Source of the DNA: Streptomyces sp. SKN60
Lineage (GTDB): Bacteria > Actinomycetota > Actinomycetes > Streptomycetales > Streptomycetaceae
Direction: 5' to 3'
NCBI RefSeq assembly: GCF_026236535.1
Contig: NZ_JAHTMW010000017.1
Location: 62,001-126,000 of the forward strand
Length of the DNA stretch: 64,000 nt
Under the pieces are notes generated by a model. It made no database searches. It was not told where the DNA came from and saw only the letters and a program-made list of their open reading frames with translations. Every line of letters starts with the position of its first letter. Position 1 is the first letter of the stretch. The position numbers were made by a program, and so were the translations under genes. Positions 1 to 11,300 of the stretch are shown here, piece by piece.

Positions 1-1
1 G

Positions 2-1306
2 CGGCCGACGAGCACGGACGAGGTGGCCGCCGCGATCGCGGATGCCGCACGGGACGGCCTGAGGGTCAAGGCGATCGGCTCCGGGCACTCGTTCAGCGGC
101 GCCGCCGTCGCCTCCGGCGTCCAGCTGCGGCTCGACCGGCTGGCCGGTCTGCGCTCCGTGGACGCCGAGAGCGGGCTCGTCACGGTCGACGCCGGGATGC
201 CGCTGTGGAGGCTGGGCCCGCTGCTCGCCTCCCACGGCCTCGCCATGGAGATCATGGGCGACATCGACCGGCAGACCGTCTCCGGAGCGATCTCGACCGG
301 GACGCACGGCTCCGGGCTGCGCTTCGGCGGCATCGCCACCCAGGTCAGGGCACTGAAGCTGGTCCTCGCCGACGGGTCGGTCGTGCGCTGCTCGGCGGAC
401 GAGCGGCCCGAGCTGTTCCGGGCCGCCCGGGTCGGCCTCGGGGCGCTCGGGGTGGTCACCGAGGTCACGCTCCAGTGCGTGGAGCAGTTCGCGCTGCACG
501 CCCGGGACACGGCGATGCCGGTCGCCGAGGTCCTCGACCGGGTCGACGAACTGACCGAGGAGAACGACCACTTCGAGTTCTTCTGGTTCCCGCACAGCGA
601 GAACGCGCTGACCCGGCGCTTCCGTCGGCTGCCGGCGACCACGCCGCTGAAGCCGATCGGCGCCCTGGCCCGCCGTGTCGACGAGACGGTCAGCGGCCTC
701 GGCTTCGAGGGCCTCCTCCGGCTGGGCACCGCGGTCCCGGCCCTGGTGCCGCCGATCGCCCGGTTCGCGGCACGGGCCATGTCGGCGCGGGAGTTCACGG
801 ACCTCTCCCCCCGGGTCTTCGCCTCGCCCCGGGACGTACGGTTCCACGAGGGCGAGTTCGCCATCCCTCGCGAGCACGCCGTCGACGCGCTCCGCGAGAT
901 CAAGCGGTGGATCGACACGACCGGCGAGCGGGTGTCCTTCCCGCTCGAGGTGCGGTTCGCGGCCCCCGACGACATCACGCTGTCCACCGCACAGGGGCGG
1001 GAAAGCTGCTACATCGCCTTCCACCAGTACCACCGCATGCCGTACCGCCGCTACTTCGACGCCTGCGAGTCCATCCTCGGCTCCTACGGCGGCCGCCCGC
1101 ACTGGGGCAAGATGCACACCCTCGGCGCCGAGGCCCTGCGGTCCCGCTACGCGCACTTCGAGGACTTCGTCGCCCTGCGCGACACCCTCGACCCGACCGG
1201 GCTCTTCGCCAATCCCTACCTCGACCGTGTCCTGGGGCTCGCCCCCGAGGCCGTACCCGTCACAGCAGGCCGAGCGAGCGCAGTGCGTGGAGTTGGGCCG
1301 ATGTAG
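2..1306 (+). CDS. FAD-linked oxidase, D-arabinono-1,4-lactone/alditol oxidase family, 5' truncated by window edge
   Basis: The frame is open back to the first base, so the true start lies outside the window. Visible in order: the PCMH-type FAD domain with SGHSF, whose His is the residue usually flavinylated in alditol and lactone oxidases; the SGAISTGTHGSG flavin-binding loop; and the ALO C-terminal domain with the HWGKMH active-site motif followed by the FANPYLDRVLG ending. The family oxidises sugar lactones or polyols at C1 and passes electrons to O2 or another acceptor; the substrate cannot be read from sequence. The natural protein probably ends near LDRVLG. The last 15 or so codons run antisense through a fragment of a C39 peptidase gene (1260-1412), so the present stop looks acquired with the neighbouring rearrangement. 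The family call is firm, the exact substrate is not. Confidence 0.9.
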   Translation, partial: RPTSTDEVAAAIADAARDGLRVKAIGSGHSFSGAAVASGVQLRLDRLAGLRSVDAESGLVTVDAGMPLWRLGPLLASHGLAMEIMGDIDRQTVSGAISTGTHGSGLRFGGIATQVRALKLVLADGSVVRCSADERPELFRAARVGLGALGVVTEVTLQCVEQFALHARDTAMPVAEVLDRVDELTEENDHFEFFWFPHSENALTRRFRRLPATTPLKPIGALARRVDETVSGLGFEGLLRLGTAVPALVPPIARFAARAMSAREFTDLSPRVFASPRDVRFHEGEFAIPREHAVDALREIKRWIDTTGERVSFPLEVRFAAPDDITLSTAQGRESCYIAFHQYHRMPYRRYFDACESILGSYGGRPHWGKMHTLGAEALRSRYAHFEDFVALRDTLDPTGLFANPYLDRVLGLAPEAVPVTAGRASAVRGVGPM

Positions 1307-1405
1307 GCCTGGCGGGCCAATAGAGGTAGCAGACACCGCCCGTACCGCTTCTGACCTTGCCGTTCGCGTCGTAGCGCTTCGTGCGGAGCCAGATGTTCTC
1401 CCAAT
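1260..1405. repeat. Left copy of an imperfect direct repeat flanking the RHS island
   Basis: Ungapped match to 13792-13937, roughly 80% identical by eye, with the best block around 1344-1366 (identical at 13876-13898). Both copies are the 3' end of a C39 peptidase gene in the same orientation. At this divergence the two copies are more likely two different alleles or paralogues brought together by recombination than a fresh duplication. Confidence 0.85.
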
Positions 1406-1412
1406 GGGAGGG
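1260..1412 (-). pseudogene. Orphan 3' end of a C39-like peptidase gene
   Basis: Read on the minus strand, this stretch encodes the last 50 or so residues of the same protein as the intact C39 peptidase at 13792-15159. The block from WENIWLRT through GGVCY matches residue for residue, then the sequences diverge (YLYWPAR against YIFWPVK) and converge again on ALRSLGL before the stop. Alignment to 13792-13944 is ungapped with an offset of exactly 12,532 bases. There is no upstream coding part and no start, so it is a displaced gene end. It overlaps the 3' end of the oxidase gene tail to tail. It is the best evidence that the DNA between the two copies was inserted or recombined in. Confidence 0.85.
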
Positions 1413-1786
1413 CGCCGCTTACCACGCGACGCCCTCCCGCACAAACATGCAGGTCAGAGGTATGGACCGCGCGAGCCCAATCGGCCGCAGATGCGCAGGT
1501 GCTGACCTGGTGCAGACTTCCGCTGGCATCCGTTCCGGTCCGTTCGGGTGCGTCGTGCTGGATCGGTGCTGACTCCGGGACCCTCGACGCCCGACAGTCC
1601 TCCACCCGCTTGGTGCGCCGATTTCCCTCACTAGTCCACACAGCAGGGTCCCCACTGACGCCAGCACCCGGGGCACGGAAAGGCCAACATCGAGGAGGCA
1701 ACCCTCCTCGATGTTCAGCGGAGCAAACTCGGCGTGCCCGCCCACTCGGACTGGAGCGCCCGCAGGGGCCTTCAGTCACAAGCGGA
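1413..1786. other. Intergenic stretch inside the island, no convincing gene
   Basis: This lies between the peptidase fragment and the SUKH gene. Open frames on both strands are short, lack a ribosome binding site and have no recognisable domain. The only clear structure is a perfect 13-bp inverted repeat at 1686-1715, listed separately. It probably holds the transcript end of the toxin-immunity pair and junction debris. Confidence 0.5.
1686..1715 (-). terminator. Perfect 13-bp inverted repeat downstream of the immunity gene
   Basis: Arms 1686-1698 and 1703-1715 are exact reverse complements around a CAAC loop. It lies about 70 bases past the stop of the SUKH gene, so a transcription terminator or 3' end protector for the toxin-immunity mRNA is the simplest reading. 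There is no T tract, as is common in Streptomyces. An element-end repeat is an alternative. Confidence 0.5.
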
Positions 1787-2305
1787 TCATTCGATTTCCT
1801 CGACGGGGTCGTAAGCTGACGGGTCCATCATGTACTCAAGCACATTATAGAAATCCCCAAAGAAGCGACTAGAACCGGCCCCCACCCACCAGAAACGGTA
1901 AGGAATTTCGGGGCCGAGGTCGATCATAAAGATGGCCTCTCTGGAAAATTTGTCGGAGGCGACAGGGAGGAGAGAAACCCCCTCAGGTGCACCTACGTCC
2001 TGAGCGGTACCAGTGCCTTCAAGGATGTCCCGATAGGCCATGGCGCTCTCACCCCGCCCACCCGGCTCCCAGTCGCGAGACCCGAAGATATCAATGTCAC
2101 CCCCCACCATCCCGTCCGTCACGAGAAGGAATTCACGATAGGAAGGATCCAGGAAACCGCCAAACCGTCGCCGCAGATCATCCAGCCGTCCTTCGTCGAC
2201 TGGCGGGAACACAGCCGGCACACGCGATCCACCCAGGGGAGAATCAGCAAAGTACTCCCTCACCACCTTCTCAAACACTCGAGAAATGAGCCTCTGCATT
2301 CTCAC
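1787..2305 (-). CDS. SUKH (SMI1/KNR4) family immunity protein
   Basis: 172 residues. The central part has the SUKH signature: a PPVDEGRLDDLRRRFGG lead-in, then LDPSYREFLLVTDG and the acidic DIDIFGSRDWEP strand region, ending in a short acidic tail. SUKH proteins bind and neutralise cognate toxin tips in contact-dependent and RHS-type systems. The GTG start at 2305 is preceded by TAGGAG at good spacing. The TAG of that same sequence is the stop codon of the RHS toxin gene, so immunity translation is coupled to toxin translation. GC content is clearly lower than in chromosomal neighbours, as usual for exchangeable immunity genes. The fold call is secure; the role as antidote to the adjacent tip is inference from adjacency and coupling. 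Confidence 0.85.
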   Translation of the reverse strand: MRMQRLISRVFEKVVREYFADSPLGGSRVPAVFPPVDEGRLDDLRRRFGGFLDPSYREFLLVTDGMVGGDIDIFGSRDWEPGGRGESAMAYRDILEGTGTAQDVGAPEGVSLLPVASDKFSREAIFMIDLGPEIPYRFWWVGAGSSRFFGDFYNVLEYMMDPSAYDPVEEIE

Positions 2306-2313
2306 TGGAACTC

Positions 2314-5300
2314 CTAAGGGCGCGAAATCTGACAGATACCATACTGACCGCGACTGACTGACCCTGCCACTCTCTCCGTCGTGTATGTGCTCGGATTATT
2401 ACGGACACCCGCATAGAAGAAGCCCGTGGGTCGGTAGCCGACCTTATACTTTTGCGCGTAGGCCCCGACCTGCTCATTGACCGCCGGATCCTGCTGGTGC
2501 CAGCAGTATGGCGCCCACTTCCCTGACCATGTCGTGTCCGGGAGATGCCCAGGCGACTTACCATTCTGCGCGTAGTCATAGGGGGTTCCTTTGACCGCTG
2601 GCCTGTGAACCTTATCCAAGTACTTCGTCGCGACCTCGTTCAACGTGAGTGTCCCCGCAACGGTGTCGACCTTGGAAGTAGGAGAAACGCGCCCTGTGGG
2701 CGACCAGTAGCCGGGAATCGCATTCAGTGCTGCTATGTGGTCCTTCAGCTCCTCGATCTGCGCGTCAGTAGCGCCCTCCGGGGCCCGGAAGCAGACCGGC
2801 CCCGACATCCCTCGATCGGCCCGCCGCACCCTTTCGGCGAGTTGGGCGGTGCAGTCCACATCGTCATCGTTGCGCCGATCGTTGGATTGCTGGCCACCCG
2901 CATCACCTCCAGTCTGCACCGCCTCGTCCGGGGTGAGCGGTTGCGCCGCCTCCACGACCATGCGTTCGATATCCGTAAGTACGACCACGGCCTGGTCGAC
3001 GGCCTGCTGCTGGTTTGCCGCCACGGTCGTCTTCACTTCCGGCTTCGGCTTGGTCCGGGTCGGTGCAGGCTTGGGGTTCTTGCCGCCGCTCGGGTTCTGC
3101 GGTTCCTTGGGGCGTGGTGGCTTGTTGGTGTTGGTACGGGAGCCGTCTCCTCGGTTGGTGCCGTTGCCTCGGTTGCCGGTGTTCCCTCGGGGCGTCGTGG
3201 GATTGCCCGTCGTGGTACTACAGGTGCCGTAGTAGGCGCAGCCCTTCGGTTTCGAATTGCCCCTACCGCGTGTGGTGTTGACCCGACATGTAGGCGAGTA
3301 CTTGGAGCATTCCTGGTTTCTCGCATTGCCAGGGCGCTTCGCACTCGTCCGCTGGCTTTTGCTCTTCGTGCTACAGCGCGAAGAGTAGCGGGAGCACTCC
3401 TGGTCCCTCGCCCGGGTCACGGACCGTGTGCCGGTTCGCGACGGCCTCCGGAACATCGTTCGTCCCACGCTTCCGCCACCGCCTGAACCGCCATATGCAC
3501 CGCCGCGACCGCCCGCGCCGGGCCCGCCTCCACCGTTCCGTGGATCAAAGGCGTGTCCGGTGGGATCGGTTCCGCCCAGCGGGTTACCCTCCGCGTAGGC
3601 GTAGCGGTTGCCTCGGCCCGAAGGCTTGGGGTCGAGTTGCCAGGTGTCGCGTGAGGTGAACGCGCCGGTGCCGGGCTGGTACCAGCGGGCCGCCATGTTG
3701 ATCTCGCCCGTGGTGGGGTCGGTCCAGCCGGACTGGTAGCCCAGTGCCGGGTTGCTGCCGTCCGATGCGGTGACCTTGCCGAAGGGGTCGTAGGCGCGGG
3801 AGCCGGTGATGATTGTGCCGTCAGCGCTGAGTCCCGCGACGAGGTCGGTGTGCTGGTCGGTGATGGCCAGGCGTTCGAGGCCGGCGGTGGTGAGGCCGGC
3901 GCTAGCGAGCAGGTTACCTTCCGGGGTTCGCGTGTATGCGGTGGTGGCGTCGGTGACGAGGTTGTTGGTGGCACCGTCGTAGGTGAACGGGGTGCCGTCG
4001 TCGGTGAGTACGCGGTCGAGCGAGTCGTAGGTGAAGGTGCTGCCTCCGTTGGAGACGGTCCGCTCGAAGGCGTCGAACGTCAGCGAGCGTGTCGTTCCGC
4101 CCGTTTGCGTGACGGCGTCCGTGGTTCCGCGCGGGCTGTAGGTGTACGTCTCTGAGCCCCAGGTCTCGAGCCGGTTGCGTGCGTCGTACACACCGTTGGT
4201 GGCGCCCTGCTTGATGAGGTTGCCGGCGTCGTCCCAGCCGTAGGTAGTGGTGCTGGTGCCGCTGGTCCAGGAGGTCATGCGGCTGACCAGGTCGTAGGTG
4301 TAGGTGTTGTCGGCGGCGCCTGCGGTACCGGTCGTGGTCTTCTGCACGAGGCGGTCGTCGAGGTCGTATCCGTACGTGGAGTTCGCGACTGCGGTGCCTG
4401 TGGCCGTGCGGGTAACGGTGTCGGTGGTCTGTCGGCCGAGGCTGTCGTAGCCATAGGTCCGCTGGGATGCGACCGTGATCTGTCCGTCCGCGGCGGTGCG
4501 GGCGTACTGCTCCTGGGTGGGGCGGCCCGCCTGATCGTAGTCGTACTGGACGCGTGTTGCTGTCAGGGGGTCAGTGGCCGTGTCGAGTCGGCCGGCTGCG
4601 TCGTACGTGTATGCGGTGGTTCCCGCGGCGTCCTTGCGCGAGGTCATGTTGCCGTCGACGTCGTAGGAGTACTGCGAGTTCCCGGACGGGCCCTGGGCTT
4701 GCAGGAGCATCCCCCGGTCGTTGTACGTGTACGTGTTCGCCGGCCCAGTGGCGCTCGTGCCGGCTGCTGTCAGACGGCCGTCGAGGTCGTAGGAGAAAGT
4801 GCGGGGCGTGGTCGGGGTACTGGTGCCGGAACCCTCCTCACGGATCAGACGGCCCAGGCCGTCATAAGTGCGCTGGCGCTTGATGTTGCCGGGCAGCAGA
4901 TCGCTGACGGCCTCGCCTGCGCTGTTGTAGACCGTGGTCCAGGTGCGGTCTGCCAGGTCGGGGTGCTTGGTGGTGGACGGTTCGACGGTGGACTCGGGCA
5001 GGCCCCAGGTGTTGAAGGTGTAGTGGGTGGTGTTGCCGCGTCCGTCAGTAAAGCGCGTCCGGTTTCCGCGCGCGTCGTAGCCGAAGGTGGACGTGACGGT
5101 CTTGGTGTCCGAGACCTTTTGCTCCTGCTTGGTGAGTCGGCCGAGCGCGTCGTAGGTGAACGCCGTGCCGCCTCCGGAGGGAGTGATTGCGGAGGTCTCG
5201 TTGCCTTCCTCGTCGAAGACCGATGTGTAGGAGCGCAGGGCGGTCGTTCCGGTGCCGTAGTCGGCGGCCGTGGTGATGTTGCCGAGCAGGTCGTAGGTGA

Positions 5301-8300
5301 ACGTGGTCTTGCGGTTGGTTCCGTCAGTGACGGACGCCTGGCGGCCGAGGCCGTCGTAGGTGTACCGGGTGGTGCCTTCACCGGACGGGGTCACCGTGAG
5401 GGGTTCGCCGGCCGGGTTGTACGTCGTCGTCGACACGAGTCCGGTCGGCGAGGTGACAGCGGTCTGATTGTCGGCGTCGTCCCAGGCATACCGGGTCGTC
5501 AGATTCTGCAGGAACGGGTACCGCTCGACCGTGGTCGCGGTGAGCTGTCGGCCAAGCCCGTCGTAGGTCGCTTCCGCACGGGCGCCGGTGGGTGTGGTGA
5601 CGGACAGCGGCAGACCTGTCGGTGTCCAGGTGTAGTGGGCGATTCCTTCACCCGACAGAGACGTGGATGTTCCTGTGAGCGGGTTCGGCTCGGTGCTCGC
5701 GAGCTGCTGGCTGCTTCCTCCGGCCAGGGGGTCGATGCGCTGGGTCAGCTGGTTGAGCTGGTCGTACACGTAGCGCGTGGTGCGCTGCAAGGGGTCGGTG
5801 CTGGACGTGACCCGGCCGAGGGCGTCATAGGCCGTGGTGTAGACCGGCGTGATCGTGGTTCCGCCCGGCGGGGTGTAGGCGGGGAGAGTGAGCGCAGTGG
5901 TCCTGCCGAGCCGGTCGAAGTCGGAGCTGGTGACGGCTCCGTTCTCGTCCCTGGAGTGGCTCAGGTCACCGAAGGCGTTGTAGCCGTGCGTGGTGGTGGG
6001 CCTCTGCTGCTGGGCGGCGTTTCCGTAGGTTTCGGTGGTGACTGTGGGTGAGGACTCCCCGACGAGTCGGCCGAGGGCGTCGTACCGGTAGGTCGTGGTG
6101 TACGTGGCGGGGTCGGCGCCGGTCTTGGTGCCGCGCGGGCTGGTGGAGCTGAGGAGGAGTCCGCGCTGGTCGTAGGTGTTGCGGGTGGTGATGGTAGTGG
6201 CACCCGAGGTCAGCGCGGCCGTTGTGACGTTGCCGGCCTGGTCGTACGTCACGTGTTCGGTCTGCGACTCCGTCGCGGAGACGTATCGCGTGGTGTCGGT
6301 GAGTCTGTCGTCCTTGTCGTAGACGTAGTCAACGGAGCGGTTGAATCCATTGGGGTCGAGAACCGAGCGAGTGATGCGTCCGGTGGCGTCCACGGTGAAC
6401 GCTTCCGTGCGGATGCCACCGTTGATGACCTGCTTGATCAGGTAGTTGGCACCGTCGTAGGTGTTGCTCTCCTGCAGGATGTCCCGGCGGGTTCCGTCTG
6501 CCTGCTCGACCTGGAGGGCGGTCGTGGTGGCGAGCAGATTGTCGTCGTAGTAGGAGAACGACGTGGTCGCACCGAGGGCATCGGTGGTGGAGGCGAGCCG
6601 GCCGGCGGGGTCGTAGGCGTTCGACTCGAGTACGAGGTCGCGCGGTTCGCCCGACGGTTGCCCGGTCCAGTTCTTCAGCACGGTCTCGGCGATGGCACCG
6701 CGCGGCGTGTAACTGTAGGCGGTCTCGGTACCGAGGGCGTCCTTTTCGCTGATCACCTGGCCGAGGGGATCAAAGCTGTAGGTGGTGGTGCTGCCTTCGG
6801 CATCCGTCATCGAGTCGTTGAGACCGCGGTCGTCGTAGTGACGAGTCGTCGTGTGGGCTGTGTCGCCACCGGTGAGATCTTCGACGGTCTCGGAGAGAAG
6901 GTTGCGGTCCGCGTCGAACACGCGTGTGGTCTTCGCGGTGTGGGTGACGCCAGTGATCTCGTTCTTGATGCCGGCACCGGTCTCGGTGACCACGTTGGAC
7001 AGGGAGTCGTAGCCGTAGGCCGTGGTGACGCCGTCCGGGTAGGTATCGGAGATCTGCGTCTCGCCTGTCTTGCGGCCGATGCCGTCGTAGATGAAGGAGG
7101 TGACGAGCCCGTTGGGGTCCGTGACCTTGGCGAGGTCACCGTTGGCGAAGTAGGCGTATGCCGTTACCGCGCCCTGGGGAGTCACCGTGCTCGCAACCAG
7201 CCCAGCCGGCATGGTTCCGCCGCCGAAGGCTGCTTCGGAACCCGTGGTGTAGGTAGTCGATGACGTCCGGCCGTCAGCCAGAGTCAGCTTGTCCGGCAGT
7301 CCCAGCGCCGTGTAGCCCGTGGTCGTCTTGTAGCGGTTGTCCGCCGGACTGGAGGAGCGGGCATCGCGAGCGGTGGTCTGCCTTCCGTTGCGCGGGTCGA
7401 GCGGGTCGGCGGCGTTGTTGTAGTACTCCGCGTACGAAGTCCAGCAGGAGTTGGCATCCCGGCAGGTCGTGCGGGAGACAGCGTTGCCCTGTGCGTCGTG
7501 GCCCGTGATCGTGGAATGCCCGATCGGGTCCGTGACTGTGTGGAGGTAGCCACCGGTGTCGTACGCGTACGTGGTGCGCCCGCCCGCCACGTCGGTGGAG
7601 GCGATGCGGCGCTGGCCGCGCAGTGCGTCGTAAGTGGTACTGGTGGTCTGCCCCTTGGGATCGGTGACGGCGACCGTCATGGCCAGCGCGGAGGTGCTGG
7701 AGTGCTCGCGGGAGCGGTAGTGCTCGGCGACCTGGTCGGCGGTGAGGCCGTGCTGGTAGATGGCGACTTCGTCGATCTGACCGGTGAAGTAGGACACCTC
7801 GGCGGGGGCGGCGGGCCAGTTCTTGGCGAAGCCGGCACCGATGTAGGTGCGAGTATTGGACTGGTGGCTGACCGCGCCGGTGAGGGTGGCGGCCTGGACG
7901 CCGTCGAGGTAGAGGACCTGCGCGGTACCGGTCGCGGTGATCACGGCGTGGTGCCACTGGTCGTCGTTGACGCTGTCGGCGGAGGCGACCTTCGCGGTTC
8001 CGAGGCCGGGTGAGTAGAACTTTCCGTTGAGCTTGCCGTCCGTACCGACGTAGAGCAGGGGTGCGTAGGTGCCGGTGACGGTGGTGCCGCCGATGGGGGC
8101 GGACTGGTCGCCGATCAGGACGCCCGGCTTGGTGGTCTTGAACCACACCTCCACCGCGAGGTCGGTGGAACCGCGCAGGATGCTGCCGGGTATCTCGGTG
8201 TAGCCGTTTCCGTTCAGGCTGATGGCCGTGTTGTCGCCAGTCCCGAACACGCCATCAGTGCCGAGGGCGGTGTTTGTGTAAGAGCCGCCACCGTTCTGGG

Positions 8301-11300
8301 CGGCGGACAGGCTGTTGGCCACCGAACCGGTGGCTTCGTCCAAGCGCCAGTAGCCGGCCGGGGCGTCGGCCGTGACGGCGCCACGGTAGTGCGGCCCGTC
8401 GCCGGCCACCATCCCCGAGCGGGCTCGGTAGTGGGCGTTGATCTCTGCGGCGGTGAGGGCCTTGGGGTAGAAGGCGACCTCGTCGAGTGCGCCGCTGAAG
8501 TAGCCCCAGGGGTCGCTGGAGTCCAGGGCCGTCCAGCGCGAGCCGGTGCGGCCCTTGCCGAAGAAGATCCGGGTCTGATCCAGGTGAGTGATCGTGCCTG
8601 AGATCTGACCGGCGAGGACGCCGTCGACGTAGAGGGCGGAGGTGTTGCCGTTGCCGGTCACGACGGCGTGGTGCCACTGACTGTCGTTGACGGTGTTCTT
8701 GGAGACCGGGGGAATCCAGTTGGTGGTCTCGGAGTAGAACTGGCCGTGGAGCTTGCCGTCCGTGCCCACGTAGAGCAGCGGGGTGGCGTGGGTGGGGACC
8801 TGGTCCTCGCTGATGTCGGCGTTGGACTCGGTCAGCAGGATGCCAGGCTTGTCGGTGCGGAACCACAACTCCGCGGACAGGGCAGTGCCGTTCAGCGAGG
8901 CGTCGGCGACCTGAATGTAGGAGTCGCCGTTCAGACCGGCGGCAGTGTCATCGCCATCGGCGAACGCGCCATAGGTGCCGAGCGCGACGTTGTCGCCGTA
9001 GTCACCGTCCGCCCCCTCCGGGAGGGCGCTGGCCGCAGTAATGCCACGGCGGTCGCCGAGCCGCCAGTACTCGCTCGGGCCGGACGCGCGCACAGTGTCG
9101 GCGTAAGCGGTGGAGCCGGCCGAGAAGCGGGGCGCGGACACCTTCCACATCCCCTTGTTCGCGTCCGTGACCTGAGTGACGCGCTCGGTGTCGGAGTCGT
9201 AGACAACCTGAGAACTGACGCGGCCCGATGGGAGGGTGACCTTCGTGATTCGGGAGGTGGTGGCCTTGGCCGTGTAATGCTCAGCAACCGTCCGGGCGTC
9301 GAGGGTGTGTCCATAGACGGCGACCTCGTCGATCAGTCCGTTGAAGTGGCCGAGCTGGTCGGTCTTGTCGATTCCCAGCCACGGGACATTGGTCCAGCCG
9401 AGTCCGACGTAGGTGTAGCGCTGCTCGAGGTGGTCGATCGCGCCGGTCTTGGAGCCGACTGCCTTACCGTCGAGGTACAGCGTCTGCGCCGTGCCGGCAC
9501 CGGAAAGCACCACATGGTGCCAGGCATCGTCATTGACGACGCCGGTGGAGGTCAGGGCGGTCCAGGAAGTGCCTGGGTAGTAGAACTGGCCGCGGAGCTT
9601 GCCGTCCGTGCCGACGAACAGCAGCGGAGTGGACTGGCTCACCGTCGGCTCGACGTCCTCCATCCGCTCGTTCGCCTGCGACAGCAGCACGCCGGGCTTG
9701 GTGGTCTTGAACCACATCTCCGCCGACGCGAACGGCGACGAACCAAGCGCGTCATCGGCGAGGGCGAGGTAGGAGTCGGTGCCGTCGAAGGAGCCGGCCT
9801 TGTTGCCGGTCCCCGACAGAACGCCTGCGGCGCCGCGGGTGACGTCGCGGTACTGGGCGTCGTTCATGCCGCTGCCTGAGACGGTCTCGCTCGCGGCGGT
9901 CTCCCCCTCTGCCTCGTTCAGGCGCCAGTACCCCGACGGGCCAGCGTCCAGCACCGTGCTCCGGTACAGGCTGCCGTCCTCATAGGTGTAGATCGTGCAG
10001 GCCGTGGTGGACGACGGCGGACACACCTTCGTGAGGCGGTCGCCCTCGTAGGTGTAGCTCCACTTCAGCGCCGTGCCCGCACCGTTGACGGCGTTCGTCT
10101 CCGCCGTCGCGACGTGCCCGTTCGACCACGTGAAGGTCAGCGTGCGGCCCGATTGCACGTCCTTGGCCTGGGTCAGCAGACCGTTGGTGTACGTCAGCTC
10201 CTGCACACGGCCATGGCCGTCAGCGATCTTCGCCAACAGTCCGGCGGCAGTGAAGGTGTAAAGGGCCCCAGAGCCGTCACGCAGCGTCCAGCCGCCGGTC
10301 TCGGCCTTCAGCTCTCCCGTGGAACCGGACGGGCCGGCGTAACTGCCGTCGGCATTCTTACCGAAACGCACTTGGGCACCCGTGGCCAGCGTGATCAACA
10401 CACTGCCCGTGCTCTCCGCCGCCGCTTGCATGTCCCAGCGGGTCGCCCACCCGGCACCGAAAGCATTCTTCTGCCGCGGATCCTGCGAGTTGTAGGTACG
10501 GGTCACCGACAGTTCAGGCCCGACCGTTGGCACGGCAGCATCCGTGGCCGCGGTGCCGTAGTTACCCGACCGTTCATCGAACTCGTCAGTTGTGTCGGAG
10601 GCACCCAGCTGGCCTGTAACGGCCGGCTGAGGCACTTGCGTAGTCAGTAGCGACGGCTCGGGGCGGGCCGAGGTGGCACTGCCGTCGTAGGCATATGAGT
10701 ACCAGGCATACGTCTTCGACCAGGACAGCCAACCGCTGGTGACCGCCCACTGCTGCGAGGCGACCTTGGGGCCCATCTTGCAGTTCTTGCGCGTGTCCTT
10801 GCCCTCGACCTCGCAGGCCTCGAACTGGTACTGCAGCGCCTTCGGGTAGCGGTCGCGGTCTGTGGCGGAAGCCCAGAGGGTAGGCGTGAGTGTGCTGGTG
10901 ACAGTTCCGCTGGGCGGTGCGATGCGGATCAACTGAGGCGGGATGTTGGTGGACGAAACCCTAATTCCTACGGGCGGGACACCAGCACCACTGAAGGTGG
11001 CGATGCCGTTGTCGTTCATCGTCCACAGGAGTGTGTAGTCGCCGGGCGGAAGAGGGGCGATCTTCGCGTCAACAGTCACGCTCGCGCCGGGAGGAACGTC
11101 TGCCGGCATGGCCGACCAACGGATCTTCGATGTGTCGGTGATTTCCTTGCCTGCACTGTCGAGCAGGAGGTAGCGCAGGGAGAAGTTGCCGTTCTTAGGC
11201 CACATCTGCTGACCGCGATTGGTCACCGTGACATGGAAGACGCCCTCCGCGGTCGTGGTGATCGGAGTGACGAACTCCCCCATCCTGTACGTGGCACCGT

